The notes under the pieces are model-generated. The model did not search any database. It had not been told where the DNA came from and saw only the letters and a list, made by a program, of their open reading frames with translations. Position numbers and translations under genes: made by a program. Source: Spirochaetales bacterium (GTDB lineage Bacteria; Spirochaetota; Spirochaetia; SZUA-6; DRHE01). From it: DNA of 15,578 nt. The stretch is from the NCBI GenBank assembly GCA_016935715.1, contig JAFGQJ010000402.1, positions 1 through 15,578 on the forward strand, written 5' to 3'. Positions 14,058-15,578 of the stretch are shown here, in pieces (within the stretch, counting starts at the first letter, position 1; every line of letters begins with the position of its first letter).

Positions 14058-15011
14058 ATGAGTGAGAAGCCGCTTCGCAGAGCCGAAAAACCGACGTTCT
14101 ACTTCATCGGCGTGACCACCGGGAAGTCCTCCATCATGCGGGTGTTCCCCGCGTGGGCAAAATACCTGCGTCTGGGTGACTGCGTCCTCCAGGGCGTCGA
14201 TTTCCGCCGCCACGACGACCCCGAGTCGTACCGCAGAGCCGTCAGCTTCATCAAGCGGGACCCCCTTTCCATAGGAGCCCTGATCACGACCCACAAGATC
14301 GACCTGCTGGCCGCTTCCAGGGAACTTTTCGACGAGCTGGACCGCTACGCCCGGCTGACCGGGGAGATCAGCGCCATATCCAAGCGCGGGGGCAGGCTGG
14401 TGGGACGGGCCATGGACCCGGTCAGCAGCGGCCTTGCCCTGGAAGCCTTCCTCCCAAAAAACTACTGGCGCCGCAGCGGGGCGGAGGTCTTCGTGATCGG
14501 CGCCGGCGGTTCGGCGACCGCCATCACCAGCTACCTCCTGGATTCCGGCCGCGGCCGCAACAGGCCGGCCCGGATAACCGTCTCCAACCGCTCCACCCCG
14601 CGTCTGCGGGAGATCGAAAGGGTCCACGAACAGATCGGAGAAGACACTGCCAGGCGGTACGTGCACGCTCCCAAACCCGGGGACAACGATGAGGTAGTCA
14701 ACCGGCTTCCCGATCAATCCATGGTGATCAACGCCACGGGATTGGGCAAAGACGCCCCGGGCTCCCCCCTTACCGACGAGGCCCGCTTTCCCCGCAACGG
14801 CATCGCCTGGGAGTTCAACTACCGGGGAGAGCTGGAGTTCCTCCGGCAGGCCCGTGCGCAGAGCAGGGAGCGCAATCTGATGGTGCAGGACGGCTGGATG
14901 TACTTCATCCACGGCTGGACCCGGGTGCTGGCCGAGGTTTTCGATGTCGACATCCCTGCGGAAGGGAAGGTCTTCGAAGAGCTATCCCGGATAGCGGCGG
15001 AGCTTCGCTAG
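14058..15011 (+). CDS. Shikimate dehydrogenase (AroE)-like oxidoreductase
   Basis: About 317 residues with the AroE plan: a substrate domain (about 12-125 and the C-terminus) and a Rossmann domain (about 140-250). The motif ITTHK ends in Lys80, and GRAMDPVSSGL carries Asp120. These match the catalytic Lys and Asp of shikimate dehydrogenases. The cofactor loop is VIGAGGSATA (146-155) followed by SNRS (176-179), which suggests NADP(H), and VINATGLG (223-230) is typical. Differences are GKSS (22-25) where AroE has a Ser-x-Ser motif, and IHGW near 284-287 where AroE has a Gln. It may act on a sugar-derived acid or a polyol rather than on shikimate. Alternative starts are 14031 and 14040. None has a good ribosome site, and I chose 14058 from the promoter and the family's length. 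It precedes the PGI gene by 27 bases. Confidence 0.78.
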   Translation: MSEKPLRRAEKPTFYFIGVTTGKSSIMRVFPAWAKYLRLGDCVLQGVDFRRHDDPESYRRAVSFIKRDPLSIGALITTHKIDLLAASRELFDELDRYARLTGEISAISKRGGRLVGRAMDPVSSGLALEAFLPKNYWRRSGAEVFVIGAGGSATAITSYLLDSGRGRNRPARITVSNRSTPRLREIERVHEQIGEDTARRYVHAPKPGDNDEVVNRLPDQSMVINATGLGKDAPGSPLTDEARFPRNGIAWEFNYRGELEFLRQARAQSRERNLMVQDGWMYFIHGWTRVLAEVFDVDIPAEGKVFEELSRIAAELR

Positions 15012-15038
15012 CAAAAGGAGATACCCCAGGAGCGCGAA

Positions 15039-15578
15039 ATGAGCAGACAGGAGTTTTTTCAACCCTTCGGCGTGGATTTCGATCTGGCCGCCGGAGTGAT
15101 GCGGGAGCCCGATGTCCACGTGGTGCGCAAGGCCTCCAGCATGAGGGGACATTATCAGGATTCGGCGGCTCTGGAGAAACTGATCCGCGACGCAGACGAT
15201 CCCCTGCACTACGAGGTTTTCGAGAAGGACATCCCGGAGCAGCGGGGGCACCTGCGGATCGCGGTCAGCAAGCTTCAGCCGGGCACCGTGGCGGGGGAGT
15301 GCTTCATGACCAAGGGGCACTACCACGAGGCGGCGGCGACCGCGGAGATCTATCTCTGCCTGCGGGGAGAAGGCCTCATGCTGATGAAAACCGCCTCGGG
15401 GCTGTGTGAGATAGAGCGGATGGCCCCCGGCCGTCTCGTCTACGTGCCTCCGTACTGGGCTCACCGCTCGGTCAACTGCGGAACCGAAGCCCTGATCTCC
15501 CTCTGCATCTACCCCGGCGAGGCGGGCCACAACTACGGCGACATCGAGAAGCAGGGATTCCCCAGGAGGATCTACAAG
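15039..15578 (+). CDS. Cupin-type glucose-6-phosphate isomerase (right end cut by the window)
   Basis: 180 codons are visible, with no stop before the window ends; relatives are about 180-190 residues, so only a little is missing. This is the metal-dependent cupin isomerase first known from archaea (cPGI, PF06560), unrelated to the usual Pgi. Metal ligands are visible as His94 and His96 in TKGHYHE, Glu103 in TAEIY, and His142 in AHRSVN. Their spacing (0, 2, 9, 48) equals that of the Pyrococcus furiosus enzyme as I remember it. GHNYGDIEKQGF near the end is also typical. It interconverts fructose and glucose 6-phosphate. AGGAG at 15028-15032 lies 6 bases before the ATG, and the gene follows the AroE-like gene closely. 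It would link products of the PHI reaction to glucose 6-phosphate. Relatives acting on other sugars exist. Confidence 0.88.
   Translation, partial: MSRQEFFQPFGVDFDLAAGVMREPDVHVVRKASSMRGHYQDSAALEKLIRDADDPLHYEVFEKDIPEQRGHLRIAVSKLQPGTVAGECFMTKGHYHEAAATAEIYLCLRGEGLMLMKTASGLCEIERMAPGRLVYVPPYWAHRSVNCGTEALISLCIYPGEAGHNYGDIEKQGFPRRIYK

Noticed and set aside
13986..15011. Longest start (13986) for the AroE-like gene
   Set aside because: It would begin inside the candidate promoter and add residues unlike the family. The ATG at 14058 fits the family length better.
1..15578. Mobile element, tRNA, CRISPR array or phage genes
   Set aside because: I saw no transposase or integrase motif, tRNA-like cloverleaf, regularly spaced repeat or long terminal inverted repeat. 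Genes are closely packed without remnants.

Overview
The window is a dense, moderately GC-rich bacterial segment with 14 protein genes, two of them cut by the window edges, and no RNA gene, insertion sequence or CRISPR array that I can see. Shine-Dalgarno sites are strong and ATGA stop/start overlaps are common. The solute-binding protein has a lipoprotein-like signal followed by a Gly-Gly-Glu-Lys linker, of a kind I associate with free-living spirochaetes (Spirochaetota). That placement is an inference of moderate to low confidence.

Layout. (1) 1-473, minus: N-terminal part of a TauE/SafE-type membrane exporter. A 267-base divergent regulatory region follows, with repeated GTACGA motifs. (2) 741-2242, plus: a 49-residue one-helix membrane protein, translationally coupled to an M24-fold (creatinase/prolidase-like) protein that has lost the usual metal ligands. 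(3) 9378 down to 2250, minus: an apparent six-gene operon with a split transketolase, a zinc alcohol dehydrogenase and a three-gene ABC importer (lipoprotein binding protein, double permease, ATPase) of the FbpABC/AfuABC type. (4) 9520-11807, plus: hexulose-6-phosphate synthase and 6-phospho-3-hexuloisomerase, overlapping by 4 bases, then a probable terminator and an aldo/keto reductase. (5) 13968 down to 11851, minus: a second, diverged hexuloisomerase-like SIS protein and a xylulokinase-like FGGY kinase. (6) 14058 to the right edge, plus: an AroE (shikimate dehydrogenase)-like oxidoreductase and a cupin-type glucose-6-phosphate isomerase that runs off the window.

Taken together, almost every enzyme from 6546 to the end acts on ketose phosphates or on the sugars and polyols that feed them. 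The genes form a sugar or sugar-phosphate utilisation locus with its own importer. HPS plus PHI plus transketolase plus phosphoglucose isomerase would also make the core of ribulose-monophosphate (formaldehyde) chemistry. An FGGY kinase plus split transketolase recalls branched-pentose (apiose-type) catabolism. The combination, with two PHI-like proteins and an AroE-like enzyme, matches no complete pathway that I can name, so the substrate is left open. The most interesting features are this unassigned pathway, the probably mislabelled 'iron' transporter, the M24 protein without metal ligands, and the paired operator and promoter arrangements in the divergent intergenic regions.
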